In this document: positions 1 through 7,967 of the stretch, in pieces | Layout: each line of letters opens with the position of its first letter | Position numbering within the stretch: position 1 is the stretch's first letter | NCBI GenBank assembly: GCA_035295845.1 | Contig: DATGIF010000032.1 | Span: 62,001 to 126,000 of the forward strand | Length of the DNA: 64,000 nucleotides | Origin: Palsa-892 sp035295845 | Lineage (GTDB): Bacteria > Pseudomonadota > Alphaproteobacteria > Rhizobiales > Xanthobacteraceae | Reading direction: 5' to 3' | The notes under the pieces: model-generated | Databases searched by the model: none | Told to the model about the DNA's origin: nothing | The model's input: only the letters and a program-made list of their open reading frames with translations | Translations under genes and position numbers: made by a program

Positions 1-384
1 AATTCCGAGAAGGAATTCGGGGCTGCCGGCGGTGATGCGGGCGCGCGTATTGTACTTGGGCGAGCTGGAAGACGAGGCCCAATAGTATCGGTCGAATGTA
101 TCGCCGACGACGGGCGAACGAAGGACGTCAGTGTTGACGTCGGAAAACTCAAGCCAATCGGAATCGGCAAAATGCTTGGGGTCGGTGTAGCTCTTCGGAA
201 GACGAAACACCCGGCCGCAGTTGGAGAGAACACAGGTGTGAAGCAGCTTCGGGGTCGGAATGCCCATGAGCTTTCCCGAGTAGAGCCACGTGTTACGAGA
301 GAGCGCCGCGGCCGCGTCGGGGATAAGCCGGTCGTCGACCGCGGGCACCATTCCGCCAAACCTGTCAATGAGTTTGGCGACCAC
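1..384 (-). CDS. Phage virion structural protein, 3' end off the window
   Basis: Open from a GTG at 384 to the left edge with no stop (128 codons seen), so the protein is truncated by the window. The visible N-terminus is neutral and globular with no signal peptide or membrane segment; it contains a Trp/Tyr-rich region typical of virion proteins. It follows a 51-residue gene by 3 nt in the same operon. Position downstream of the tail-fibre genes suggests a further tail or virion component (inference). I do not recognise the family with certainty. Confidence 0.6.
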   Translation of the reverse strand, partial: MVAKLIDRFGGMVPAVDDRLIPDAAAALSRNTWLYSGKLMGIPTPKLLHTCVLSNCGRVFRLPKSYTDPKHFADSDWLEFSDVNTDVLRSPVVGDTFDRYYWASSSSSPKYNTRARITAGSPEFLLGI

Positions 385-387
385 TCG

Positions 388-543
388 TTACTCCACGCCG
401 CCGTTGCGCGCCTTCAGCGCTTCCTTACCGGCCTTCATTTCTGCGAGCGTCTGCGGCGAAAGGGCGGGCTTCTTCGGTGCCGGCGGCGCCTTCTCGAGTT
501 TGTCGTTTTCTGGCTTGGTGTCTTTCTGTTCGGTATCAGCCAA
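388..543 (-). CDS. Small Lys/Pro-rich phage protein (51 aa, TTG start)
   Basis: A 51-codon frame beginning with TTG at 543, preceded by AAGGAG nine bases upstream, which decides the start. It is charged: an acidic/lysine N-terminal third, an Ala-Pro-Lys stretch, then a short predicted helix with Met-Lys and Leu-Lys-Ala. No family is recognised. It lies between two late genes with 3 nt to the next start (384) and 1 nt to the previous stop, as expected for an operon member. Confidence 0.55.
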   Translation of the reverse strand: MADTEQKDTKPENDKLEKAPPAPKKPALSPQTLAEMKAGKEALKARNGGVE

Positions 544-544
544 T

Positions 545-745
545 TTACTTACTCCTTAGTGGCATCTGGGTTCGGGGGTTGAACTTCGCAGTCGTGGCAG
601 CGGGCTTGGCGCCCCTGTCCTTGCGACTGGATCCTCCCTGCGTCACGCCGATAAACGGGCGCTTCAAGCTCTTCTTCAGCGCCGTGGCCAGCGTGTCGAA
701 GGAAGATTCGTGTTTGGGAAACCGGTTCGGGTTCGGTGCCGGCAT
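545..745 (-). CDS. Small basic phage protein (66 aa)
   Basis: A 66-residue, strongly basic protein rich in Lys, Arg and Pro with no membrane segment. Its stop is 1 nt before the TTG of the next small gene and its ATG lies 8 nt after the preceding stop, so it is embedded in the late operon. Function unknown; a minor virion or nucleic-acid-binding role is only a guess from charge. Confidence 0.5.
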   Translation of the reverse strand: MPAPNPNRFPKHESSFDTLATALKKSLKRPFIGVTQGGSSRKDRGAKPAATTAKFNPRTQMPLRSK

Positions 746-753
746 CGGTTCCC

Positions 754-1059
754 TTAAAGCTGGACAGGACCTAGGCGCCGCGAAATGTCGTCGATGCGCT
801 TGTTCATGGCGTCGAGCTGCTCGGAACGAATACGGCTGTTGTCCTCGAGCCGCCTCTCAACCGACGTCAAGCGTTCCCCCTGGCGGGCCAGATCCAAAAC
901 CGCATGAGAAATTTCGCTGAGCGTCTTCTCCACGGTGCTCATCCGGATAGCGAGGATGGCGATATTTTGCTTCATGGCCAGAATAGCCACGAGCCCGGTC
1001 ACCAAGAACCCCAAAATCGTCAAGACGTTTCCAAGCGTGACGGTCCAATCGAAAATCAT
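754..1059 (-). CDS. Single-pass membrane protein with coiled coil
   Basis: 101 residues. Residues about 8-32 form one hydrophobic helix (VTLGNVLTILGFLVTGLVAIL), followed by a long heptad-like helix with Glu/Arg/Leu pattern to the C-terminus. Short N-terminal anchor plus periplasmic or cytoplasmic coiled coil is the layout of many phage inner-membrane spanins and of small tail-gene membrane proteins. Start overlaps the stop of the collar-fibre gene by 4 nt (ATGA), implying coupled translation. Spanin-like is an inference; the main lysis cassette is elsewhere (15-18 kb). Confidence 0.6.
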   Translation of the reverse strand: MIFDWTVTLGNVLTILGFLVTGLVAILAMKQNIAILAIRMSTVEKTLSEISHAVLDLARQGERLTSVERRLEDNSRIRSEQLDAMNKRIDDISRRLGPVQL

Positions 1060-1907
1060 AGTTTGATCATTGCGTTGAGGAAGCTGGTCGGCTGCATGTT
1101 GTTATGCGATCCACCGCCACCGGCGTTGTCAGTCGTAAAGCTGTGCGTGTGGGCGCCTGCGGTCTGCGCGCCGTTGGAGATATTCGTCGTCTGCGTATTG
1201 ACGTTGGCCGAAGGAACCGTCGCCAAGTTATTGCCGAGGTTGGAGTTGCCGGGCAGCGCCAGGTTATGGGTGTGGTCGCCAGCGGACTGCGTGTTGCCGG
1301 TGTGTTGGTGCGCGGGGATTTCTCCCGTTACGAGCGTATGCGCTTCTTCGCCCAGGTTCTGACCAAGAGACCTGGCGGATAGTCCTGAGCCAGAGCCAGC
1401 CACTGCGAGCGCACGACCAAGAACTTTCGTGAGCGTGATCGACTTATGGGCGGCCCAGTCAGCCGCCGCGCTTCCTCCGCGACCGCCGACGACGGGGGCA
1501 TAAGTGTCGGAGATGTTGTTCCAGAGCAGGGTGAACAACGCTTGGCAGTCGGCATTTGCGCGAGTGGTGGAAGAAGACGAGGCATCACCGATGGTGCCGT
1601 CGTTCATGATAATCCAGCCTGGATCAGCCGTCGTCTTCAACGTAAGTTTCACGTCGCCCGTAGAAAATCCACCGATACCCAGCGCGGCGATAAAGGCCGT
1701 CGGGTCGTTGATCGCGGCCAGCGTGCGCGCGAGCGCGGTAAAAGAGATTTCCTGCGCCGCGCCTGCGCCCGACGAGTCGCGCCCGATCACTGAATCTGAA
1801 GCCATCTGGATGTCGTGCGTGTCGTTCCAATTTGACGGCCGAATAAGTGTCGAGTCGACGTCGTCGCCTTTTGCGGATTGGAACTTGTGTTTGACTGTCA
1901 GTGTCAT
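1056..1907 (-). CDS. Phage tail collar-domain fibre protein
   Basis: 283 residues. The C-terminal half carries repeated His-x-His pairs (HQHTG, DHTHN, AHTHS) separated by Gly/Asn/Ser-rich loops, the signature of the phage tail-collar family in which His pairs bind metal along a fibre. The middle holds a short Trp/Asp-containing collar segment (WIIMNDGTIGD). N-terminus is a beta-rich attachment region beginning TLTVKHKF. Likely the distal receptor-binding fibre. Lies among other fibre genes in the late operon. Confidence 0.8.
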   Translation of the reverse strand: MTLTVKHKFQSAKGDDVDSTLIRPSNWNDTHDIQMASDSVIGRDSSGAGAAQEISFTALARTLAAINDPTAFIAALGIGGFSTGDVKLTLKTTADPGWIIMNDGTIGDASSSSTTRANADCQALFTLLWNNISDTYAPVVGGRGGSAAADWAAHKSITLTKVLGRALAVAGSGSGLSARSLGQNLGEEAHTLVTGEIPAHQHTGNTQSAGDHTHNLALPGNSNLGNNLATVPSANVNTQTTNISNGAQTAGAHTHSFTTDNAGGGGSHNNMQPTSFLNAMIKL

Positions 1908-1945
1908 GGATAGGTCACTTAACTTTCGAAGGTTTCACGGTCGTC

Positions 1946-2386
1946 TCAGGGGGCCATAATGACGTTCGGGTCAGCACCGACTGCCTGGAGTAGGGCCAGC
2001 GCCGTAGGATCGTCAGCGTAGATTGCGTCGCGGGCGTTCCACCGTTCGCGCGTGTATAGATCCGCGGCATCGAGCGCGGCGCGCGCTGCGTTCAGTTTTC
2101 CCGCGGTCTGAAGCCGGTCAACGATGACCGTCTTCTGCACAAGGCGGCGCGGCGCGATGATCCAATCCTCGACGAGCGTTGGTGTGCCGGAGCGATCTTC
2201 GATGCGCTGATTGCCGGCGCCGACATAGCCATCGGGAGGCGTAGCGGTCGATACGCGCCAAAGCCCAACGGCGGCCAATTCATCGTCGGTCCAGAGCTCT
2301 CCGATATTAGGTGGATAACGAATTTCGTCGATCGGTTCGCCGTTCCATGCTTTCCAGGCACCATTCTGATCCTTGAACGCGAGCAT
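1946..2386 (-). CDS. Phage protein next to tail fibres, possible fibre-assembly type
   Basis: 146 residues from ATG 2386 (AAGAGGAAAG upstream); an upstream in-frame ATG at 2425 would overlap the previous gene and has no clear ribosome site. The N-terminal half is Trp/Pro rich, the C-terminal half an alpha-helical segment (KLNAARAALD...LALLQAVGADP). Small proteins of this shape beside fibre genes often are tail-fibre assembly chaperones or DUF4376-type proteins; here this is inference from size, helical tail and position. Confidence 0.6.
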   Translation of the reverse strand: MLAFKDQNGAWKAWNGEPIDEIRYPPNIGELWTDDELAAVGLWRVSTATPPDGYVGAGNQRIEDRSGTPTLVEDWIIAPRRLVQKTVIVDRLQTAGKLNAARAALDAADLYTRERWNARDAIYADDPTALALLQAVGADPNVIMAP

Positions 2387-2397
2387 TTGCTTTCCTC

Positions 2398-3279
2398 TTA
2401 AAACCAGGATGCGAAAGCACCGCACGGCTCGGTGCCACCGATCGTATCGGTGATCGTCACCGAGGAGCCGCCGATGTTGTTGGTGTGAGCACCCGAAAAC
2501 CCAACGGTCGTCGAACCGTCGAAATCTTGTGTTGCACCCGACCAGGAGCTTGTGTTCGTGCTACGCGCGCCAGCGCACGCGATAGCGCAACCGCCCGGCG
2601 TGGTCGTCAACGCACCGGAGGTCGGGTTCGACGCATTCGACCCGGCAGTCGCTACCGGCGTCGCCGACGAGAGGCCGTTAAGGTTGTAGATGCCTATGCG
2701 CCAATTTGCTTGCGACGACGACACATTGAGAACAACCGTGCCGGTCGTGTTGCCGCTAAATGCGGCGACCAGCAAAATGACGCACATGGAGTCATTGTTC
2801 GATTGCGCCTTGATGTTGGTCATAGCGGTTGCGCCAGACCCATAATCGAGCGTTGCGCTGCTGAATGTTACCGCTGGGCCAAAGCCGCAATAGAAAACGA
2901 CGACGACGTACCGATCGGGGTTGACCGGTCCGATATTTATGCCGCTGAAGGTTTGGTTGTTCGCATTCGTATTCGATGAACTGTTCGTGATGAATGTGGC
3001 CGCCCTCGGTAGGCCGCCGGCCGGCGGCAGAAGACCGATGCCGGGGATAACGACGCCTTTGCGTTCAACGTACCTCGAGAGATCGTCGATCGCCGGCTTG
3101 ATGATCGACTGGCGAAGACCTTGCAGTCGGCGGAGTTCGGCAACAACCGCACGGCGTACTTCGCGTGGAACGCCCTCTTTCGCGAGCTTCGCGTACGCCT
3201 GTTTTTCCCACGGCTCCGCCGCGCGCAGAACTCCGATCGCGGGAGGCGTCCAAAGCTTCGGTGGAAGGTCGAGAGCCAT
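2398..3279 (-). CDS. Virion-associated beta-rich protein
   Basis: 293 residues. Residues 1-90 are helical and basic; the rest is a Ser/Thr/Asn/Gly-rich beta domain with alternating hydrophobic strands such as YVVVVFYCGFG and CVILLVAAF, resembling jelly-roll or concanavalin-like virion domains. It starts directly after the stop of the large fibre gene (TAAATG), so the two are translationally coupled. Probably a tail-tip or fibre component; no specific family is recognised. Confidence 0.65.
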   Translation of the reverse strand: MALDLPPKLWTPPAIGVLRAAEPWEKQAYAKLAKEGVPREVRRAVVAELRRLQGLRQSIIKPAIDDLSRYVERKGVVIPGIGLLPPAGGLPRAATFITNSSSNTNANNQTFSGINIGPVNPDRYVVVVFYCGFGPAVTFSSATLDYGSGATAMTNIKAQSNNDSMCVILLVAAFSGNTTGTVVLNVSSSQANWRIGIYNLNGLSSATPVATAGSNASNPTSGALTTTPGGCAIACAGARSTNTSSWSGATQDFDGSTTVGFSGAHTNNIGGSSVTITDTIGGTEPCGAFASWF

Positions 3280-5619
3280 TTATCGCATATCCTTTTGCAG
3301 CCACGCTTGGATATGCGTCGACGAAACGACCAAATAGAAAAGCACATCGCGGGCGCCCGCAGTCGTCGAGAGGGTCGGAGCGGCGGCGCTGTTGAATTTC
3401 CAATTCGACGAATAGGCGAGCGTGCGCGAGCCGGTGCCGTCCTGGATAATCTGGATGGCGCCGCTTTGACCGCCCTTCGTATTCGACGGATTGCCGAGCG
3501 TGCGGTTACCGCCGAGGGTGACGCTCGCATTGATGAACGTCGACATATCAACGGCGATCGTCGCCGCGTCGGTGAGGTTTACGATGCCAGCGGCGTTCCA
3601 AATCTGATCCGTAATCAGATATTCCGCCGCAACGTTCGCTAGAAAGTCCGCCGTCGGCGCCGCGCGATACGGGAACTCCGCCTTCGCATAATAGATGCAG
3701 CGCCAATTTCCGCTCGCGTCCGAAACGAAAAACGCAACGTCGTCCGCCTTCGTCGCGATGTTGCCGCCGCCCGGCAAGATGAGCGTCGAGGCGTTGTACG
3801 TGAGCGTGAGCACACCCGCAAAGCGCACGATGCGAAGCTTGTTCGCGACCGTTCCCAGGCTCGTGATCGTCGTCGTGCCGGTCACTTGCACGCGCGTCGT
3901 CGGCGATGCGCCAATGTCGGTCGTGGCGGCCGAGGCGATCGACGTTTCGTCGCCGAGACGGTGCGACACCTGATCGAAGGTCGCGACCGCGATTTTCGTC
4001 CATTTCGATGTGCCGTCGCTCTCCAGAATTACGGCTGCATATTTCGTCGCGAGTACGAGCGACGTGCCACCTTCGATTGTGTCGGAGCCGGCACGTTGGA
4101 CAGTAAGCGTATTCGAGGCCGATACTCCGCCAGCTTCATCGACAATGAAGCGCCGCTCGCCGGCATTGAGCGTGTTCGCGGCCGGTAGCGTCCAGGTGCG
4201 CGCAGCGGTTAAAGTCGCGCTCGTCGCATAGGTCGGACCATCGGTCGACGAGAACGTATTGTTCGCGTCACCGATCGCCGTCCGCCCATCAACCTTAAGG
4301 TTCGTACGCGCCGTTGCCGCGCTTGCGAGATCGGAAAGATTGTTCGCCTTTTGAGCGGCGCCAGTAATACGCGAGTCATCGCCGGCGGCGAGCGTGCCGG
4401 CGGTCGTACCTGTATTCTTGACGGCGGCGTCGCCGAGGCCGAGGTTCGTACGCGCCGTCGATGCGCTCGCGAGATCGGAAAGATTAAGCGCGCTCTGAAG
4501 AACGTCGGACTGGCGGAATTGCGCGGCGCCCTGAAACATGAACGCGAACCAGTTCGACACACCATCCGAAACCAAGATTATGAAAGCGAGCGGATCTCGA
4601 ATCGTAATCGACGTGCCGCCGTTGACCGTATCGGAGCCCGCTCGTTGTACAATAAGCGTGTGGGAGCTCGTAAGCATTCCCTTGGCGTCGGCAACGAGCA
4701 GAAAGCGGCCTGGATTGACCGCGTTCGCCGCGGGGAGCGTCCACGTGCGGTTCGCCGTAAAGTTAGCGTTCGTGTAGACAAATTTGTCGGTCGGCAGGAT
4801 AGTGTAGTTTGAGTCGCCGTGCCCTGTACCACCTTCGGCGTGTATGTTCGTCAGCGCCGTCAGATACGATGCAAGATCCGAAAGGTTGTTCGCCGTTTGC
4901 GCGGCACCGGCGATGCGCGAGTCGTCGCCGGCCGCGACGGTACCGGCGGTCGTGCCGACGTTCTTCGTTGCCGCGTTTCCGAGGCCGGTGATTTGGCCAG
5001 ACGAGTAGTCGCCAGATTGTGGAGTGACCGCGCCGGTTCGACCGTTAAAGCTGTCGACGGCGCCGGCGGAGGGGTTGTACGAAACTTGCCAGGCGGAGCC
5101 GTTCCACACGCGCATGTCACCCGACGTAGTGTTGAAATAGAGCGCGCCCGTCTGGAGCGCGGCGCCCTGGTTGTCGAGCGTCGGGTTGGAAGCTTTCGCG
5201 CCGAGAAACCGTTTATCGAAATTCGTGTAGACGGTATTTGCGTTCGAGTCGCTCGCGGCGGCATTCGTATCGTGCGTAGCTGCGCTCGAGGCTGAGGCAG
5301 CGGCGGCGGTAGCCGACGCAGCGGCAGCGGTGTCGTGAGATGCGGCGCTCGAGTCGTGGGATGCGGCGCTCGAGTCGTGGGATGCGGCGGATGCGGCGGA
5401 CGCGGCCGCGGCCGTGGCGGAAGAGGCCGCCGAGCTGTCGTGAGCGGCCGCGCTCGAATCGTGAGCAGCAGAACTCGTATCGTGGGATGCAGCAGACGCC
5501 GCGGACGCCGCTGCGGCAGCGGCGGACGAGGCCGCTGCGGCAGCGTCATTCATTCCCACGAGCTGTAGGTCAATGACGATGCCGTCGGCTTGGGCGTCAA
5601 TGGTAATGGCGTCAGTCAT
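3280..5619 (-). CDS. Large repeat-containing tail fibre protein
   Basis: 779 residues. Residues ~30-125 are a Ser/Ala/His/Asp repeat (AASHDSSAASHD units), an extended shaft. A YFNTTSGDMRVWNGSAW segment (~155-175) is the common fibre repeat. Then three copies of a TAGTxAAGDDSRIxGAAQ...NNLSDLAS unit and two copies of a beta module containing TWTLPAAN and VQRAGSDT. The C-terminus is a beta-rich tip. Such fibres attach virions to host receptors. Repeats are nearly identical at DNA level, so unequal recombination is plausible. It overlaps the upstream 114-aa gene by 8 nt. Confidence 0.85.
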   Translation of the reverse strand: MTDAITIDAQADGIVIDLQLVGMNDAAAAASSAAAAAASAASAASHDTSSAAHDSSAAAHDSSAASSATAAAASAASAASHDSSAASHDSSAASHDTAAAASATAAAASASSAATHDTNAAASDSNANTVYTNFDKRFLGAKASNPTLDNQGAALQTGALYFNTTSGDMRVWNGSAWQVSYNPSAGAVDSFNGRTGAVTPQSGDYSSGQITGLGNAATKNVGTTAGTVAAGDDSRIAGAAQTANNLSDLASYLTALTNIHAEGGTGHGDSNYTILPTDKFVYTNANFTANRTWTLPAANAVNPGRFLLVADAKGMLTSSHTLIVQRAGSDTVNGGTSITIRDPLAFIILVSDGVSNWFAFMFQGAAQFRQSDVLQSALNLSDLASASTARTNLGLGDAAVKNTGTTAGTLAAGDDSRITGAAQKANNLSDLASAATARTNLKVDGRTAIGDANNTFSSTDGPTYATSATLTAARTWTLPAANTLNAGERRFIVDEAGGVSASNTLTVQRAGSDTIEGGTSLVLATKYAAVILESDGTSKWTKIAVATFDQVSHRLGDETSIASAATTDIGASPTTRVQVTGTTTITSLGTVANKLRIVRFAGVLTLTYNASTLILPGGGNIATKADDVAFFVSDASGNWRCIYYAKAEFPYRAAPTADFLANVAAEYLITDQIWNAAGIVNLTDAATIAVDMSTFINASVTLGGNRTLGNPSNTKGGQSGAIQIIQDGTGSRTLAYSSNWKFNSAAAPTLSTTAGARDVLFYLVVSSTHIQAWLQKDMR

Positions 5620-5956
5620 CGCGCGTCACCGGCTTCTTCACTTTCAGCTTTCCACTGCACAGCCAGCGGGGTCCCGGAGAGAGGTCGGTCCGCATGATGT
5701 CGAACACCAACTTCCCCTCGGGAAGGTTTTCGGTTTGCTCTTCCGTCATCTGAATACGGAAGCGACCGTTGGGGGCGTCGATCATCTGGAAGCCCGTATT
5801 GGCGGTCGTAAGTTCGAGCAGAATCTGATCGTCGGTAACGCGCGCGCGAAACTGCGCGTCGAACGTCCATCCGGTGATGTCGATCGGATTGGTGCCGTCC
5901 GTAATCGTGAACTCAGCGGAGAAGTAAGATCCCTGGAATGCAGCGGGCGAGGCCAT
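5612..5956 (-). CDS. Baseplate/BppU-like beta-sandwich protein
   Basis: 114 residues with an all-beta pattern: a GSYFSAEFTITD start, then DITGWTFDAQFR, and a closing Cys-Ser-Gly-Lys strand. The layout (short Ig-like protein just before a tail fibre gene) matches the BppU-type or fibre-anchoring proteins of many phages. It could hold the fibre on the tail tip. Family assignment is by pattern only. Confidence 0.6.
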   Translation of the reverse strand: MASPAAFQGSYFSAEFTITDGTNPIDITGWTFDAQFRARVTDDQILLELTTANTGFQMIDAPNGRFRIQMTEEQTENLPEGKLVFDIMRTDLSPGPRWLCSGKLKVKKPVTRDD

Positions 5957-5964
5957 CTATCACC

Positions 5965-6558
5965 TCACCGCTGCCGCCCGGACGCGAACGCCGGGTAGCG
6001 CCAAGACTGCGCCGAGTAGAGGTTTCCGTGCTGGATCTCGGCCTTCGCTCGAGCCACGGCGTTGTGAAACCGGCGCAAGTGGTAGATAGAAAGGCGCTCG
6101 TTCGAATACGGTTTCGCCGGCTGCGACATCATGCGGCCGAGCGCGCCGTCGATGAAGTCGTCGTAGTAATTGCTGAACATCCAATCCGGGAAGACCGGGA
6201 ACTCGTCGCGATCCGTATCGGCAACCGTGAGGGAAACGGTGACCGTTAGCGTGTCGTTCTGAACGGGCGCGACCTCCAAGATCAGGTCCGGAGGTACCGC
6301 GAACGTGGCGCGCACGTTGATCCCGGCGCTATTGACGACCTGCATCACGCGGTTGATGACGCCGTCAGCGGGCTCGATCGGGTAATCGGTGACGCCGGGC
6401 TTTACGTCGACAAGGATGTCTTCCTGCCACGCGTTGGATTTCTTGAGAAATTCGTTGAGGACGTTGAAGAGTTCGAGCTTCAGCGCGGTGTCCAGCGCGC
6501 CCGGCAGGCGGACCCGAAGGTTATCTAGGATGCGGGTCACGTATGGGTTGGTGCTCAT
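5965..6558 (-). CDS. Phage tail/connector protein
   Basis: 197 residues with an N-terminal helical stretch (VLNEFLKKSNAWQEDI), a central beta region and a C-terminal helix with Tyr/Arg. This resembles podovirus tail proteins encoded after the head-tail adaptor and before the fibres. Its start follows the adaptor stop by 1 nt. No signal peptide. Function assigned mainly from position. Confidence 0.65.
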   Translation of the reverse strand: MSTNPYVTRILDNLRVRLPGALDTALKLELFNVLNEFLKKSNAWQEDILVDVKPGVTDYPIEPADGVINRVMQVVNSAGINVRATFAVPPDLILEVAPVQNDTLTVTVSLTVADTDRDEFPVFPDWMFSNYYDDFIDGALGRMMSQPAKPYSNERLSIYHLRRFHNAVARAKAEIQHGNLYSAQSWRYPAFASGRQR

Positions 6559-6559
6559 T

Positions 6560-6901
6560 TTACGCGATCGAAACCATCTGGGCCGAGAACTTGTTCAGGA
6601 ACTCGCTCGCGCGAGCGTCCTGTGTATTTTCTTCGTCCCGTAGTTGCGCATGGCCGCACATGAAATAGACGAAGGCCATGCGGTACTGCGGGTCGATAGC
6701 GACCGCGGTCGTGTCCGGGGCGGAGAATGACGGGAGCGCTGCGCCGCCGATGTAGAGGTCCGGCCGCAGGCGGCGGGACTCGAACACGGCGATATTCAGC
6801 GCCTGAACCAGATCGTTGTCGGGGTAGCGGTACGGAACAACCTGGTCTTGCAAAAGCACTCGAGCGTACGAAACGTAATCAGCAACGGTGTCGAGCGCCA
6901 T
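6560..6901 (-). CDS. Head-tail connector/adaptor protein
   Basis: 113 residues. Starts ALDTVADYVSYARVLLQD and continues DNDLVQALNIAVFESRRLRPDLY, then AIDPQYRMAFVYFMCGHAQLRDEE, an alpha-helical pattern common to phage adaptor proteins that dock on the portal. Located directly after the major capsid gene, behind a strong hairpin. The role is inferred from these patterns and from gene order. Confidence 0.7.
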   Translation of the reverse strand: MALDTVADYVSYARVLLQDQVVPYRYPDNDLVQALNIAVFESRRLRPDLYIGGAALPSFSAPDTTAVAIDPQYRMAFVYFMCGHAQLRDEENTQDARASEFLNKFSAQMVSIA

Positions 6902-6921
6902 CGCTCTCCTCGGAGGCTAAC

Positions 6922-6946
6922 GGGGGTACGGAAGATCCGTACCCCC
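6922..6946. terminator. Strong hairpin after capsid gene
   Basis: Perfect 11-bp stem (GGGGGTACGGA / TCCGTACCCCC) with a 3-nt loop lies between the capsid stop and the adaptor gene start. There is no U-run, so it may be a partial terminator or mRNA-stabilising hairpin that keeps capsid transcripts abundant relative to downstream genes. Confidence 0.6.
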
Positions 6947-6958
6947 TCACTTCATTGG

Positions 6959-7942
6959 TTAGCCGGGGGTGACGATGGCCTGCGCGAGCGCCGTGCCGTC
7001 GAGCACCTTGTAGCCGTAGACCTGGAGGCCGCGCAGGACGGTGCCGAAGGTCATCTCCGAGCGGAGAGTTTCGACTTTCGAAACCTGCGAAGCGAAGGTC
7101 AGACCGTGCGCGTGGCCCGCGTAAATGGGCCACTCACCAGAAGCCAGGCCGGCAGCGGTGCCGCTCGGCAACAGGTTGCTGATGTACAGCGTGAAGCGGT
7201 CGACCATACCCAGGCGGCCGTTGCGAAGGATCGAAACGCTGTCGCCAGACAGGTAGGCCTGACGGAGTTCCGAATTCTTCACGAGGACCGCGGCCCAGGC
7301 CGGCAGGATCACCCAGCGGCCCGTCTCCGGGATGTTCTTTTCATCGAGCGCCTGGCCGAGACGAAGCAGGATCGACAGGATGTCGACCTTGCTCGAAGCC
7401 GCCACCGAAACGGCGGCGAGCGGGGTGCCGGTGACACCAAGGTTGATGTTGCCGGAGATTGCGCCGGCGGTCAGACCCTGGTTCGCGGCATTCGCCTGGT
7501 TCAGGATGCCGAGGAGAACGTCCTTGTCGATCGTGATCTTCATCTGCTCGGCAGCGTCGTCAGACCACATGCTGAGCTGGTTCAGATCCGATTGGACGTC
7601 CATCACGTCGTCGAGGATGGTGTTGAAGTACTTGCCCTTGTCGATGAGCAAGTCGACTTCGCTACCAACCGGACGCTCGAGCTCGAGCGCGCCGTCAGCC
7701 TTGTAGTCCTTGATAGTGACGGTCGGCTTGGTGCGGATACGCACCTTGTCGCCCTGATTTTTGATCTCGCCTTCGTAGTCGGTATTCGAGATCGCGGTCA
7801 GAACGGTGGACGCGTAGAATTTTTCGATCAGCTTGCCCGACCAAATTTCCGGGATAAACCCGGCGCCGGACATGCCGTTTCCAGCCGAACCCGCCGGATA
7901 AATCGGAGGGGTCGTTACGCCGGATGCGACAGGGAAGGTCAT
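6959..7942 (-). CDS. Major capsid protein
   Basis: 327 residues. The N-terminus shows FIPEIWSGKLIEKFYASTVL, then the conserved capsid stretch GDKVRIRTKP and the Val-Gly-Ser-Glu-Val-Asp-Leu loop, and a C-terminal half with WVILPAWAAVL and TFASQVSKVETLR. Size, sequence and position between scaffold and adaptor genes fit an HK97-fold coat protein of P22/N4-gp56 type. A purine-rich site lies just upstream of ATG 7942. Confidence 0.9.
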   Translation of the reverse strand: MTFPVASGVTTPPIYPAGSAGNGMSGAGFIPEIWSGKLIEKFYASTVLTAISNTDYEGEIKNQGDKVRIRTKPTVTIKDYKADGALELERPVGSEVDLLIDKGKYFNTILDDVMDVQSDLNQLSMWSDDAAEQMKITIDKDVLLGILNQANAANQGLTAGAISGNINLGVTGTPLAAVSVAASSKVDILSILLRLGQALDEKNIPETGRWVILPAWAAVLVKNSELRQAYLSGDSVSILRNGRLGMVDRFTLYISNLLPSGTAAGLASGEWPIYAGHAHGLTFASQVSKVETLRSEMTFGTVLRGLQVYGYKVLDGTALAQAIVTPG

Positions 7943-7967
7943 TACTGTAGGCCCTCAAAGAGAAGCG

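Noticed and set aside
5270..5560. CRISPR-like short repeats
   Set aside because: The repeats are in frame with the tail fibre (Ser/Ala/His/Asp units), irregular and without spacers or cas genes.
1056..5619. Diversity-generating retroelement
   Set aside because: No reverse transcriptase, template repeat or C-type lectin cassette is visible in the fibre region or elsewhere in the window.
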